The notes below the pieces were generated by a model. It searched no databases and was not told where the DNA came from. It worked only from the letters and a program-made list of their open reading frames with translations. Shown one piece after another: positions 27,418 to 36,615 of a DNA stretch of 51,674 nucleotides (positions within the stretch are counted from its first letter, which is position 1; each line of letters opens with the position of its first letter). Source of the DNA: Sphingobacterium sp. JB170 (GTDB taxonomy: Bacteria > Bacteroidota > Bacteroidia > Sphingobacteriales > Sphingobacteriaceae); the NCBI RefSeq assembly GCF_900163865.1, contig NZ_FUKU01000069.1, positions 1 through 51,674 of the forward strand, read 5' to 3'. The translations under genes and the position numbers were made by a program.

Positions 27418-27589
27418 TTTTAACTCCTACGTTCTTAACGTAATTTTTTTGGCGAACCAATTGCAGATACCTTGTTCGATAACTGATAGATGAGAAGCGT
27501 GTTTATCACGTTTTACTACGGCACTTTAGTACTCGCTTATAAGGCAGCAACAAAGATAATGGTAGCGACTTCACCGTAAGGATAGAAAA

Positions 27590-27613
27590 CGGACCCCACT
27601 ATTAGGGGGTCCG
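27590..27613 (-). terminator. Terminator of the MauE/DUF6520 operon
   Basis: CGGACCCC and GGGGTCCG form an 8-bp stem with an 8-base loop. On the minus strand it is followed by GTTTTC, as an intrinsic terminator should be, and lies 24 bases after the DUF6520-like stop. It sits between two converging operons, so it may also stop plus-strand transcription from susD. Confidence 0.7.
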
Positions 27614-27637
27614 ATAACAGTGTAGCATGGACGAAGG

Positions 27638-27964
27638 TTAGTTTGTAGATGCTTTTCTTGTCGTTTCCTGAATTAATTGATCGGGATCTTGACTTGCATT
27701 ATCTATTGGAGCATCCCCTTCAGAGGTAAGATCCTCTTGATTAAATGAGACAGCACAATATGCGGTTCCAGTTGAACAGTCTGCTGGCGGTGCCGACATA
27801 GGGTTATCCTTATCAATATTTCCGGCCTCATCTGTAGGGAACCATACCAGGGCGAGGTTACCCTCGGCAGGCCGTTGCGCGAATGTGTAGGCTGAAAAAC
27901 TGGCTGTGAAAATAAGCGCCAAAGCGAACATCATCACGCGTTGTGAAATTTTTAAATTTCTCAT
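27638..27964 (-). CDS. Small secreted DUF6520-like protein
   Basis: A 108-residue protein with a signal peptide (MMFALALIFTASFSAYTFAQ) and a small mature part of about 78 residues that contains two Cys (DCSTGTAYC) and an acidic, low-complexity tail. It resembles the Bacteroidota DUF6520 group, which often sits beside MauE/DoxX-like membrane proteins, as here (30 bases downstream of one). The Cys pair and the redox-type neighbours suggest it may form a disulfide in the periplasm. Function unknown. Confidence 0.72.
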   Translation of the reverse strand: MRNLKISQRVMMFALALIFTASFSAYTFAQRPAEGNLALVWFPTDEAGNIDKDNPMSAPPADCSTGTAYCAVSFNQEDLTSEGDAPIDNASQDPDQLIQETTRKASTN

Positions 27965-27994
27965 TGTTTTAAATTTAATTTTTAAAGAATTTTA

Positions 27995-28471
27995 TTAACT
28001 ATATAGTCTTTTGGCAGACGTGCCCTCAGCGGTGGCTCGTCCAGAGCCATCACTTCGATGTTGTGATCGTTTTATTACAGCAGCACTAAAGCTGATAAAC
28101 AAGAAAAGAATGTTAAACAATAGGTGAATATTCCAATCCAGTTTTTCGATAAGCAAATTGCATTTACAGATATAAGTGTTTGCTCCCAGAAAAATAGCCA
28201 TTCCTATGTAATTTGTATATGCCGTCATAAGAATAGTAGAAATGCGTAACGCAGTTGATGTATAGCGCTGGAACGCCAGTAGTGATGCCGTCAAAAGCTC
28301 GGATATGGGAAGTAGATATGCGAGAATCATGGCTGCGAAGTCTGGGAACGGTTGCGCCAAAAGTGCGGCTTTAAAGGAGTTAAAGTGGTACACTTTGTCC
28401 AGTCCAGACAATAGCCACAAAATTAAAAGTATGATTTGAAAAGCGGTAAGTAAATGAACGTGTCGTTTCAT
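27995..28471 (-). CDS. MauE/DoxX-like inner-membrane protein
   Basis: A 158-residue protein with four predicted transmembrane helices (about 8-25, 45-65, 75-98 and 115-135). The CKC in TYICKCNLLIEKLDWNIHLLFN matches the PCSCGGxIEKLSW block of MauE-type redox-associated membrane proteins, although one of the usual Cys-Gly positions differs. Such proteins are thought to pass electrons to periplasmic thioredoxin-like partners; the TlpA protein in the convergent operon is a candidate. The Ser/Arg-rich C-terminal tail is probably cytosolic. Confidence 0.78.
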   Translation of the reverse strand: MKRHVHLLTAFQIILLILWLLSGLDKVYHFNSFKAALLAQPFPDFAAMILAYLLPISELLTASLLAFQRYTSTALRISTILMTAYTNYIGMAIFLGANTYICKCNLLIEKLDWNIHLLFNILFLFISFSAAVIKRSQHRSDGSGRATAEGTSAKRLYS

Positions 28472-28496
28472 ATCTGTTTGTATTTGTTTACAATAA

Positions 28497-28504
28497 CAAA
28501 GTTA
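28497..28504 (-). promoter_or_regulatory. -7 promoter motif TAACTTTG for MauE/DUF6520
   Basis: On the minus strand TAACTTTG fits TAnnTTTG and lies 26 bases upstream of the MauE start, giving a short leader. A TTG lies 25 bases further upstream, a wider spacing than usual, so the -33 box is uncertain. Confidence 0.45.
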
Positions 28505-28703
28505 GAGGGAATGATAAACGGACGGCGGACAATTTTAGACCAAATAGGGGACATTTTCTGACAACATTCCCAGTTAAGGTTTGACTAGTGGCGGTTAAAT
28601 TTGGTATCTACTCGAGACACTGAATAAAATATGGTAATAGTTTCCTATATGCAATTAGGTAAATGTATTGATGGATGACTGCGCCTCGAGTTATTTGTTT
28701 TGT

Positions 28704-29720
28704 TTAAAGAGGCCTGTTGACGTCTTTCACTTTTTTCCGATAATCATCGGGCGTTATTCCGACGAAATTTTTGAATAACCGTCTAAATGTTCGAGAATCA
28801 GTAAAGTAATAAAGTTCACTTATATCACCTATTCGCGCCTCGGAATAGAGCTGTTTTTTAGCCTTTTCTATTATGCAGAATTTTTTATACCATACCATAG
28901 TTTGTCCGGTTTTCTGTTTGAAAATCCTATTTAGGTAGCTTAGACTCATAGGAATGGTGTCAGTCAGAGAATTTAAGCTAAACAGCATGCCTGATTTTTC
29001 AACGCCCAATTCTATAAGTTCCTTTGTTTTTAGTAAATATAGATCCATATAATCACTTTGTCCATTCGCTATTTCGATTTTGGTGAGTGAAAGTTTAATT
29101 AAATTTTTAATTTCCATCAACAACGAAACTTGTCGATCGATGTCTCCGGTTTTTATATTTGCACACAATCGGTTGATATAATGAGTCGTTAAATGTCCGA
29201 TTTTGAATTGCATGCTCTTATGTGCAGCAGACGCATTTTGGCGATAGGCATATAATAATTCCTTTAAAAAAGCAAAATTGTTGTCGGCGCCGTCGTCGAA
29301 AATCCCGACGTCGAAGTAAAACCCGAAAAATTGATATTTACCTTTTTTTAATTTTAAAAGGTACGTGTCAGAAGGCAGATAAAGGTAAAATGCGCGACGA
29401 TTGTCCAGTACAGCGATCGATTTGTGGTTAATAGTCGAGATGCAGCCCTGTTTTTCTACTAGTAATGGATATATCACATACACATCTTTTTGTTTGGTTT
29501 GAATTTCTATTGCGGATGGCTGTTGTAACACGAGGTCGAACTGATGCAAATACGCTAATCGCCCTTTAAACTCTTGCTCAATGCAGGTATTTCCGTTCGT
29601 GCTACGATAACTGGTAGTGCCATCGTTAAAGCAGGGGGACGGTGAGAGTGATCCGAATTGTGCGCGGGACACTTTGGGACCAAAAGTAGGTTCTAATTTT
29701 AAAAATATACTTCGTCTCAC
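28704..29720 (-). CDS. AraC-family transcription regulator (first of two paralogues)
   Basis: A 338-residue protein. The N-terminal two thirds form a sensor region and residues about 235-330 are the double HTH of the AraC family: SLNSLTDTIPMSLSYLNRIFKQKTGQ (first HTH) and IGDISELYYFTDSRTFRRLFKNFVG (second HTH). Its start (MRRSIFLKLEPTFGPKVSRAQ, then CIEQEFKGRLAYLH) matches the start of the next gene upstream, so they are tandem paralogues. It probably controls the MauE/DUF6520 and SusC/SusD genes nearby. No nearby operator could be identified. Confidence 0.85.
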   Translation of the reverse strand: MRRSIFLKLEPTFGPKVSRAQFGSLSPSPCFNDGTTSYRSTNGNTCIEQEFKGRLAYLHQFDLVLQQPSAIEIQTKQKDVYVIYPLLVEKQGCISTINHKSIAVLDNRRAFYLYLPSDTYLLKLKKGKYQFFGFYFDVGIFDDGADNNFAFLKELLYAYRQNASAAHKSMQFKIGHLTTHYINRLCANIKTGDIDRQVSLLMEIKNLIKLSLTKIEIANGQSDYMDLYLLKTKELIELGVEKSGMLFSLNSLTDTIPMSLSYLNRIFKQKTGQTMVWYKKFCIIEKAKKQLYSEARIGDISELYYFTDSRTFRRLFKNFVGITPDDYRKKVKDVNRPL

Positions 29721-29818
29721 CGTTAGTCAAATGCTTAATGCCAAGGTATCTTTACTTGTTACTGTAGGTGTTTTGCACGATTTCATTTCTTTACGATTTA
29801 CGGTGCCTTTAATCCGTG

Positions 29819-30847
29819 TTAATTATGCCGTATTCGCTCCATTAAGGGTAGCTTTTCTTCCACTTTTTGTAATTTTATCCAATCGCTAGGTGTTTCGCCA
29901 GTCATACGTTTGAAAAACTTACCAAATGAATTTTGAGTATTGTAACCTAGATTATATGCGACCTCCTTTATGGTGAGATCTCCTAAAAGGAGATACACAG
30001 CAGTTTGTAGCTTGACAGAATTGTAGTACTCGCGAAATGTTATTCCAAAGTACAGAAGATGGAAATGATTTAACATGCTGTACTCTAAACCAAATTTTTT
30101 GGCGACATTCGTGTATGATACAACTTCGGTTCGAGCGACTACAAACCCGTAAGTTTCCGTGCGTATTAACCCGACGCTATGATCAGAGATGTACGACAAA
30201 TCGCCAATAATAGATATTTGTCGCCCCAAACTGATCAATTCAGTTGTCATACTGATGATAAAAGCCTCATTAGTTTGACCGTCAATTAAGTTTTGACAAA
30301 AATATTCAATAGTACATCTGATCCTATGATCGATGGGGAAAAGATTGCTGATATGTACATTAGGGGATTTTTGATCGTGAGCATCAAATATTTGCGACAT
30401 AAAGCCAAAGTGAGGCTCATATTTAGGGCTGATAGTCTTTCGATTAAAATAGATGATGAGGATATTCGTTTGTCCTTTCGGTAAACGAAGCTTATATTCT
30501 CCTTTGGGTATATACAAAATACGGCTTAAGGAATTTTCAAAAATGTAGGTTTCACCGCCATAACTGAGCTCAAAGCTGCTATCACAATGCAATGCATATA
30601 TCATGTGAATATCGTTGAATACTGCTTTCATTGGGATTTCTCTTTGATCCGCTAAGGAAAACTCCGTGAGATGAAGGTAGCCGTAACGACCATCGAACTC
30701 TTGCTCTGTACAGCTGTTTTCGCCATTCTTCCACATTTGCCGGTCGGACAACTCCATCCGCAGGGAAACATCTAGGCTTGCGTTTTTGCTTTTGGAAAGC
30801 GGGCGTCCGAAGACGCTTTCTAAATTGATGTAAATGCTCTTTTTCAT
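29819..30847 (-). CDS. AraC-family transcription regulator (second of two paralogues)
   Basis: A 342-residue protein. It shares with its neighbour the opening (MKKSIYINLESVFGRPLSK, and CTEQEFDGRYGYLH) and the overall plan: sensor domain, then an AraC HTH pair with a clear second helix block TIKEVAYNLGYNTQNSFGKFFKRMTG near the C-terminus. The first HTH (VAKKFGLEYSMLNHFHLLYFGIT) is less typical. It is 98 bases upstream of the other regulator and probably transcribed with it. Tandem paralogues may sense related ligands or act as opposing regulators; the sequence does not tell which. Confidence 0.85.
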   Translation of the reverse strand: MKKSIYINLESVFGRPLSKSKNASLDVSLRMELSDRQMWKNGENSCTEQEFDGRYGYLHLTEFSLADQREIPMKAVFNDIHMIYALHCDSSFELSYGGETYIFENSLSRILYIPKGEYKLRLPKGQTNILIIYFNRKTISPKYEPHFGFMSQIFDAHDQKSPNVHISNLFPIDHRIRCTIEYFCQNLIDGQTNEAFIISMTTELISLGRQISIIGDLSYISDHSVGLIRTETYGFVVARTEVVSYTNVAKKFGLEYSMLNHFHLLYFGITFREYYNSVKLQTAVYLLLGDLTIKEVAYNLGYNTQNSFGKFFKRMTGETPSDWIKLQKVEEKLPLMERIRHN

Positions 30848-31562
30848 AATATTAATTTGTTTAATAGTAAAGATCGACGTTATAAGTATCGCTGTCGAGT
30901 GACAAGGGTGACATCATATAGATGAAATTTTATCTGTGTAACTAATATTCCGAGTTTAATGGTCCTTGAATAGGGTGACATTGGGCAAAAAAAAAATTAA
31001 AATATTTTGATTTTTTTTGAATCTGTTTCAATTTGTATCAATAAGTTAAGTTTATAGGGCAGTTGATCACAAAACACAGAATCATATGGTTCGACTGGGG
31101 GCCCCGTCCCGCTAGCTCTCAGGCTGAAAACAAACTTCATATAATGAAAGACATAATGGGAATCCAGAAACTTTATATGTCAGTCATCGGAGTACTTTCA
31201 ACAGGATAAACACATGCGGACATGGTGGAGCATGAAAAGACTGCTCAGGGCTCTATGGTTTCTACCGGGCTATTATTCAACTATGACTATACAATGCTGG
31301 TAGTACCAATACTTTTCACCCCTTTTTTGCCAGCGCATTTCATATTCACCCATAAATACTTCGATATGGAGACTGCTAAAGCGGAACGCCGGCATTTCAA
31401 TGTGCTTCCGTTCTTCCCTTGCGGCCGTGTTGAAGCTTTCTTTAAAGGCATTTTGGTTAAGTAAAATCATACTTCGCTGATGTTTATCAATTTCAGATTT
31501 TCGAAAATCGTACCTACGATCGTCGAGTGAATTAACATCGTAAAATTGATGAGTTTACAAAT
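30848..31562. other. Intergenic stretch with one unassigned frame on the minus strand
   Basis: About 700 bases. On the minus strand a frame from about 31540 to 31273 reads RRYDFRKSEIDKHQRS and then AREERKHIEMPAFRFSSLHIE. It has protein-like composition but no start signal and no family that I recognise, so it may be a decayed gene fragment. The rest holds AT-rich runs and no other signal. Confidence 0.4.
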
Positions 31563-31615
31563 AAAAATTCCCCTAAAAATTAATTTTTAGGGGAATTTTT
31601 TCAGGTAAAAACCTG
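31563..31615. terminator. Perfect 38-bp palindrome plus second hairpin
   Basis: A perfect palindrome spans 31563-31600 (two 19-base arms around AATT), bracketed by A and T runs, followed by CAGGT-AAAA-ACCTG at 31602-31615. Both strands read as hairpin plus T-run, so this is a bidirectional terminator. It lies just downstream of the minus-strand gene at 31635. Confidence 0.75.
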
Positions 31616-31634
31616 AAAAACATAGGTTTAATTT

Positions 31635-32537
31635 TTAATTATATATCCTATCAGATTCTTTAATGTTGAAATATCTGCGTCTGTTTTTCGATTTGAGCAT
31701 CTCTTTGCCCAGGTTATCCTTAAAATACTCCAGTATGGTATCGTAGCTTAGCAGCTGGCGGCAATTCTCTTGGCCGTCCCCTTGAGAGAGCGTGAAATAG
31801 TTATGGATCAATCTTGCCCATAGCTCGGGCTTTGCCGAAAGGAAATCTCTGTCTGTTCCAGGAGCACGGAGACCTCTTAATTGCATGAAAAGGTCGATCA
31901 GTAGTTTTTGGTCGCCGTTCAAAATCGTAATTCTGTTATCTGGAGCAATATTTTTCAGTCGGTCCTGTAGGTCCTTTACGGCTAATCTCTCCGTCTCTAA
32001 AAGAGATTCCAGTCTGTTTTTCTGCTCAATGATTCTTTTGTGCTCTATAAAAAACTCATCGGAACCGACTTCGTCAAAAAGTAATTTTTTTAATACAGTT
32101 TTTGTGTCGTTAACATTCTGCCAATTCATTATTTCCTGCACATAGGAGATGGACTGTCTCATCCGTTCGTCGTTTGTTAGTGATAGATCCCATTTATCTA
32201 CCTCTTTGAGGACATTCCGGAATCGGGACAGTTTATATATCCTGGTTTTAGACGTCGTGTTATAATAATCCACTGTTTCCCTTGAGTTCACATCTTTGCC
32301 AACAATTTCCAGAACCTTTGTGAGAAACAACCGCTCGCTGCCATCTACGTGGTTTGCGAGAAAATATTTCAGATGGTAACGGTAGAAAGGTAAGTATTCC
32401 TGCTCTGGTAGACCAAAAATCCGCATCACAAAATACCCCGAAATGTGAATAAGGTTCAAGTTGAATGACGGTCCTAGATCAAATCTGTTTTTTCGTGGTC
32501 TCCATGTTTTTCTGAGCTTGAAGTATTTATCGTCCAT
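31635..32537 (-). CDS. Conserved-looking hypothetical protein (300 aa)
   Basis: An intact 300-residue frame with a downstream terminator, so likely a real gene. It is charged and soluble, with no signal peptide or membrane segment. A central segment (IEHKRIIEQKNRLESLLETERLAV, then KDLQDRLKN) is a predicted coiled coil of about 40 residues. The C-terminal region (LFMQLRGLRAPGT, then KPELWARLIHNYFTLSQGDG and TILEYFKDNLGKEML) is helical and looks like a small DNA- or protein-binding fold. I do not recognise the family. Conjugative-element regulators such as RteC were considered, but the motifs do not match. Confidence 0.6.
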   Translation of the reverse strand: MDDKYFKLRKTWRPRKNRFDLGPSFNLNLIHISGYFVMRIFGLPEQEYLPFYRYHLKYFLANHVDGSERLFLTKVLEIVGKDVNSRETVDYYNTTSKTRIYKLSRFRNVLKEVDKWDLSLTNDERMRQSISYVQEIMNWQNVNDTKTVLKKLLFDEVGSDEFFIEHKRIIEQKNRLESLLETERLAVKDLQDRLKNIAPDNRITILNGDQKLLIDLFMQLRGLRAPGTDRDFLSAKPELWARLIHNYFTLSQGDGQENCRQLLSYDTILEYFKDNLGKEMLKSKNRRRYFNIKESDRIYN

Positions 32538-33116
32538 AGTCTAAAATTTAGTCAGTGCATTATTAAAGAATCGGTACTTGTCGGTTCGTAGTTCACTAAA
32601 GCTCGTATAACCGAATGTACCTCAGCTTCTTCCCAATTGTAATCTACTGGTAATTATGTGAATTGCATAATCCGTTGAGGAATAAAAGAAGATTTTTAAT
32701 TTCCAACACGCAAGGTTTTTCCCGCTTCCTAATTACCATTTATCCAACGAAAGCGTATAGATGTCACGCTCGAAAAAGAAATTGGATATTGATTATGTGT
32801 TTTTTTTGGCTCCAGATGAGATTGGACTTTGGAAGAAATTATGATGCTCGATAAGGTTCAAAAAAAGCAACCGTTATCGAATTTTGAAGAAAAACATTTA
32901 AAAAAAAGCCAATAGAAGGTAGAAAGCCCAATTTTTACATAGTTAAAGAGGTTCAAAAAATAGGTCAAAAGGTTCTTATAAATGTGGTATCTATGACTGC
33001 GGCTAATTTTTCATTAACGCTATGTTGTTTTGCATAATAAGGCCGTTTACTTACCGTTTCTATCACTTCGGTTATTATAACTTTCGTATTGCGGACGGAA
33101 TGCGGCCCCCTGGTAG
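32538..33116. other. Intergenic stretch before an AbiEii fragment
   Basis: About 580 bases with stop-rich frames only. In AbiE systems the AbiEi antitoxin gene lies just upstream of AbiEii, so this stretch could hold a decayed AbiEi, but I could not find convincing blocks of it. Confidence 0.4.
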
Positions 33117-33257
33117 GAAATCTATCAGGTAGAACAAGATTTTATTACACTGCAGGCTTTGGATGCTTTATTTAGTGGTGAATTTATCAAAGAACGTTTA
33201 ACATTCCGTGGAGGAATAGCATTGCATAAATTAATTATTATTAAATTTGCGTTGTAA
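33117..33257 (+). pseudogene. AbiEii-type nucleotidyltransferase toxin, short fragment
   Basis: The frame reads EIYQVEQDFITLQALDALFS and then ERLTFRGGIALHKL before a TAA at 33255. This is the start of the AbiEii/MenT-type nucleotidyltransferase domain: the VEQD block and the GG-x-A/S-L-xK motif (normally FKGGTxLxK). The catalytic Asp pair that normally follows the motif (SxDID) is gone. Remnant of an abortive-infection toxin-antitoxin pair. Confidence 0.65.
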
Positions 33258-33272
33258 ATTATTTAATCAATT

Positions 33273-33935
33273 ATGATCTTGAAATCTCCATTTAATTACA
33301 AAACATTGCTCTGTTTTGTCGGGGCATCGTTTGTATTCTTTACGAGCTGCTCTAAAGGATCTGTAGTACCTAACGTTGGTGAAGATGACACGCTTGCTAA
33401 TGAATACGAAATTGAGAGTTTAGTGTATTTTCTCTCTGACAGTGATAAAATAGATACGGTAAAAGTTAATTTTGATGCTGAAGAGTTTAATAACTCCTCA
33501 AATACACTTAAAACAGTACAGCAGGTTGAAACATTTAATGATCTTGTCAAAACTTCCGTTTTTCAATTGGATAAGACCGGGGATGAGTTGCCTCATGATT
33601 TAGATATAGCTCAATTTGAGGTTAATGTTCCAGGCGTATACTATCCTGATGGAACCTTTAGTTTTTACTCGGAACGATTTTCATTAAGTGATACCCTAGT
33701 GAAAGAACCGTATAATTACAACAACTCATTCACCTTGGATTTGAAAGTGCCTGCAAATTCAAAATTAATAGTTAAAAAATCAATTGATCAACATAATATG
33801 GTTTGCTCTTTTGAATTGGTATTCCGAAATAAAACTACTGGTGAAATAATTACTTTAAATGGGAAATGGAGAGGGGTATTACGTTATTTTAACGAACACT
33901 TCAGGGTAGAAGAAAAAACATGGGACCGATTTTAA
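33273..33935 (+). CDS. Secreted lipoprotein of unknown function
   Basis: A 220-residue protein. The signal peptide (YKTLLCFVGASFVFF) ends with the lipobox FTSC, Cys26 being lipidated. The mature part is acidic and beta-rich; a segment near the C-terminus (VPANSKLIVKKSIDQH, then SFELVFRNKTTGEIITLNGKWRG) recalls the VPP-x-K-V-x-V strand of ETX/MTX2 aerolysin-like proteins, but the similarity is weak. It starts 16 bases after the AbiEii remnant. Gene is likely real; function is open. Confidence 0.65.
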   Translation: MILKSPFNYKTLLCFVGASFVFFTSCSKGSVVPNVGEDDTLANEYEIESLVYFLSDSDKIDTVKVNFDAEEFNNSSNTLKTVQQVETFNDLVKTSVFQLDKTGDELPHDLDIAQFEVNVPGVYYPDGTFSFYSERFSLSDTLVKEPYNYNNSFTLDLKVPANSKLIVKKSIDQHNMVCSFELVFRNKTTGEIITLNGKWRGVLRYFNEHFRVEEKTWDRF

Positions 33936-34095
33936 ACCGGTTTCGAGCTAGGGAATTATGTGTGCGTCGCTATTTGTATCCGTTACCTTGCAGTCCTAAT
34001 GAAAATATTAAATAAAAATTAGTCGCTTGACCAGATTTGGAAACTAAGGGGATATGGTATATTCGATTTATCAGAATAAATTTTACAGAAGCGAG

Positions 34096-34488
34096 ATGAA
34101 AGCCGTATAATTTAGAATTGCAAGACATTCTAATAATCTAAAAGGAGTTGCTAAATTTTATCATCAAGCTATAGGGTTAGAGATATTGGGGGATTTTGAG
34201 AGCCATTTAGGTTGTGACGGAGTAATGTTGGTGTTGCCTGACAGGGCACACCATTTAGAATTCACTCACCATATACATAAAGTTCCCTCGCTAGAGTCTA
34301 CAAAAGAAAATTTAATGGTCTTTTATTATGGTAGTCCTGATGAATACAAACACGCCAATAAACGAATCCAAGAAATGGAAATCACGCCTGTTGCACCAGA
34401 AAATCCTTGTTGGAAAGATAAAAGCGAAACCTATGAAGACCCAGACGGTTGGAGAGTTATTTTGTTTAATGGTGTTTATAATCCATAA
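34096..34488 (+). pseudogene. VOC-family (glyoxalase-like) protein with stop at codon 5
   Basis: From the ATG at 34096 the reading is MKAV then TAA (34108-34110), after which the same frame continues FRIARHSNNLKGVAKFYHQA, LEILGDFESH and a normal VOC-domain end (YEDPDGWRVILFNGVY). Only one nonsense codon breaks the gene; the rest, including the metal-site-type His in HHLEFTHH and the terminal Glu in YEDPDG, is intact. A shorter product from the in-frame TTG at 34186 is possible but would lack the first beta-strand. Either a recent pseudogene or a sequencing error. Confidence 0.75.
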
Positions 34489-34835
34489 TTAATTGGTTTC
34501 TCGCGAAAAATTTAACGTGGATTGATAGTTCCCCAGTTCAGTGCTTCTTCTGTTCTCGCTCTGGACATTTACGGTAAAAAATCTAGTGTATTTTAGAGAT
34601 TTTTTCATTCGACAGTCAATAAAATTTGTACCTCATTGCTTGTTTTATTGGTTAAATTGCTATCTTTAAATCAGAAACTGAACGGTTTTTTACCAATAGT
34701 CTTAATTAGAGTGGAATCGTTCCAAAAATTTTCTCCCGCTTTTTCCAAAACGACTCGTTACCTAAACTCCAAATGCCATTTTAATATTTATTCACGATGA
34801 ATTCATCTTCCGAAACGGAAATTAAATAGTGTAAA

Positions 34836-35378
34836 ATGAAAAATAATTTTTATGTGATAACTGGTGGTCCAGGAGCAGGAAAGACCATCTTACTAAATGA
34901 ATTGAACAAAAAAAAGTATAAAACAGTTCCAGAGGATGCCCGAAGAATTATAAAAGAACAAATAAAAATTGATGGTATTGGCTTGCCTTGGAAAGATAAG
35001 GCGCTCTATGCGAAACTAATGTTCAATGAGTCAATAAAGACATATCAAAAGATTATAAAAGAGAAGCCGTCCGGAATTATTTTCTTCGATCGTGGCGTCT
35101 TAGATACTTTTTGCTATTTCATTTTGGAAAACATCCCGATTCCTAAAAAAATGACGCTATTAATTAATGAAGTTATCTATAATAAAAAAGTCTTTATCCT
35201 AGCACCTTGGAAGGAAATTTATGAAAATGATGGTGAAAGAAAACAAAATTGGGAAGAAGCGGTGCTGACATTTGAGAAAATGAAAGAAATCTATTTTTAC
35301 TACGGATATAACCTTGTCGAAATACCATTTGGTACTATTGAAAATAGGGTGAAATTTGTTCTTGATAAAATTAGATAG
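34836..35378 (+). CDS. AAA-type ATPase / kinase-like P-loop protein (AAA_28)
   Basis: A 180-residue cytosolic protein. Walker A is GGPGAGKT (about residues 10-17). IIFFDRGVLDTFCYF (about 82-96) holds a Walker B-like Asp and an Arg, typical of the AAA_28 family (predicted nucleotide kinase/ATPase), and EDARRIIKEQ (about 34-43) is the usual second conserved block. It probably phosphorylates or hydrolyses a nucleotide; target unknown. It stands alone between the VOC remnant and the IS256 remnant. Confidence 0.8.
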   Translation: MKNNFYVITGGPGAGKTILLNELNKKKYKTVPEDARRIIKEQIKIDGIGLPWKDKALYAKLMFNESIKTYQKIIKEKPSGIIFFDRGVLDTFCYFILENIPIPKKMTLLINEVIYNKKVFILAPWKEIYENDGERKQNWEEAVLTFEKMKEIYFYYGYNLVEIPFGTIENRVKFVLDKIR

Positions 35379-35463
35379 TTTATAATATGGGGTCGTTCCA
35401 TATACCTACCTTCTCGTATTGAGGTGATTGCCGAAAGCCAACTTCATGAGGTTCCACGGTGAG

Positions 35464-36560
35464 GGTGTAAAGTAAACGCGTCAGATAAAGAATAAGTATT
35501 TTTTTATATTAGACACAGATAATGAAAAACGACAAATTTGAATTCGAGCGTTTCAAGGAATAAGCGATGAAAGGCCTCTACGAAGGCAAGAAAATGAGCG
35601 GTACCGATGGTGTATTTGCTCCTATGTTAAAACACCTCCTGGAGTCTGTGCTCGAGGGAGAGCTAGAACATCACCTTGAGGAGAATAAGGCCTCTGGTGA
35701 CTCCAATCGAAAGAACGGTAAGACCAAGAAGACCGTCAGAAGCCTTCAATCGGGACATTTTGAACTCGAAAGTGGTCGAGACCGCAATGGTACTTTTGAA
35801 CCCAAGATCGTTGCGAAACGTCAATTAATTATCACAGAGGAACTTGAAGACAACGTTATCGCCATGTACGCACGAGGAATGAGTACGCGTGATATCTCGA
35901 ATTATGTAAAGGATATGTATGCCATGGATATCTCTGCGATGGAGATTTCTCACATTACCGATAAAGTTATCCCCGCAATGAATGAATGGCGCAACCGTCC
36001 ATTAGAGCCTATATACCCACTTGTATTTCTCGATTGTATGCAGCACTATAAAGTTAAAGATAATGGTAGTGTTCAGACCCGTGCTGTATACAATATTCTT
36101 GGGGTGAACAGGGATGGTCACAAAGATCTGATCGGCGTCTATCTTTCAGAAAATGAGGGCGCTAAATTTTGGCTTTCTGTCCTAACCGATCTAAAACAGC
36201 GAGGTGTGAAGGATATTCTTGTTGCATGCGTCGATGGATTGAAAGGATTTCCCGAAGCTATTGCGTCTATCTATCCAGAGGCCCAAGGTTCAGCTTTGTA
36301 TCGTTCACCAGATTCGGACAAGTTTACGCTATGTTCGGGAAAAAGATAAAAAAGCTGTTGTTGCGGATTTAAAGCCTGTTTATCGGGCTAATAACCAGGA
36401 GCAAGGCTACGAAATGTTGTTAGAATTTGAGGAAAAATGGGGGTAGAAATACCCTCTTGCTGTAAAGGGATGGTTGAATAATCGAGGAAATATATCTACT
36501 TGTTTTGAATATTCGACAGATATAAGACGAGCTATTTATACCACCCATGCTATCGAGGCT
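35464..36560 (+). pseudogene. IS256-family transposase, degraded
   Basis: An IS256-end-like sequence GGGTGTAAAGTAAA begins at 35464. From the ATG at 35522 the coding part gives KNDKFEFERFKE, then a TAA (35561) and AMKGLYEGKKMSGTDGVFA, HVT-type DNA-binding blocks, and the catalytic Asp blocks VFLDCMQHYKVKDNG and ILVACVDGLKGFPEAI. A frameshift near 36290 moves into VQLCIVHQIRTSLRYV, a stop follows at 36444, and the homology ends at about 36557 after RRAIYTTHAIEA, before the end of the transposase. It cannot be active. Its right side abuts a truncated monooxygenase gene. Confidence 0.85.
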
Positions 36561-36615
36561 TGCAGCCTCTTAATCCGAAGCCTAATAGGAGCTCTGACAG
36601 TTCGCTGTACACTAC

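Noticed and set aside
31635..32537. RteC-type conjugative-element regulator
   Set aside because: RteC motifs do not match; only general helical and coiled-coil character is shared.
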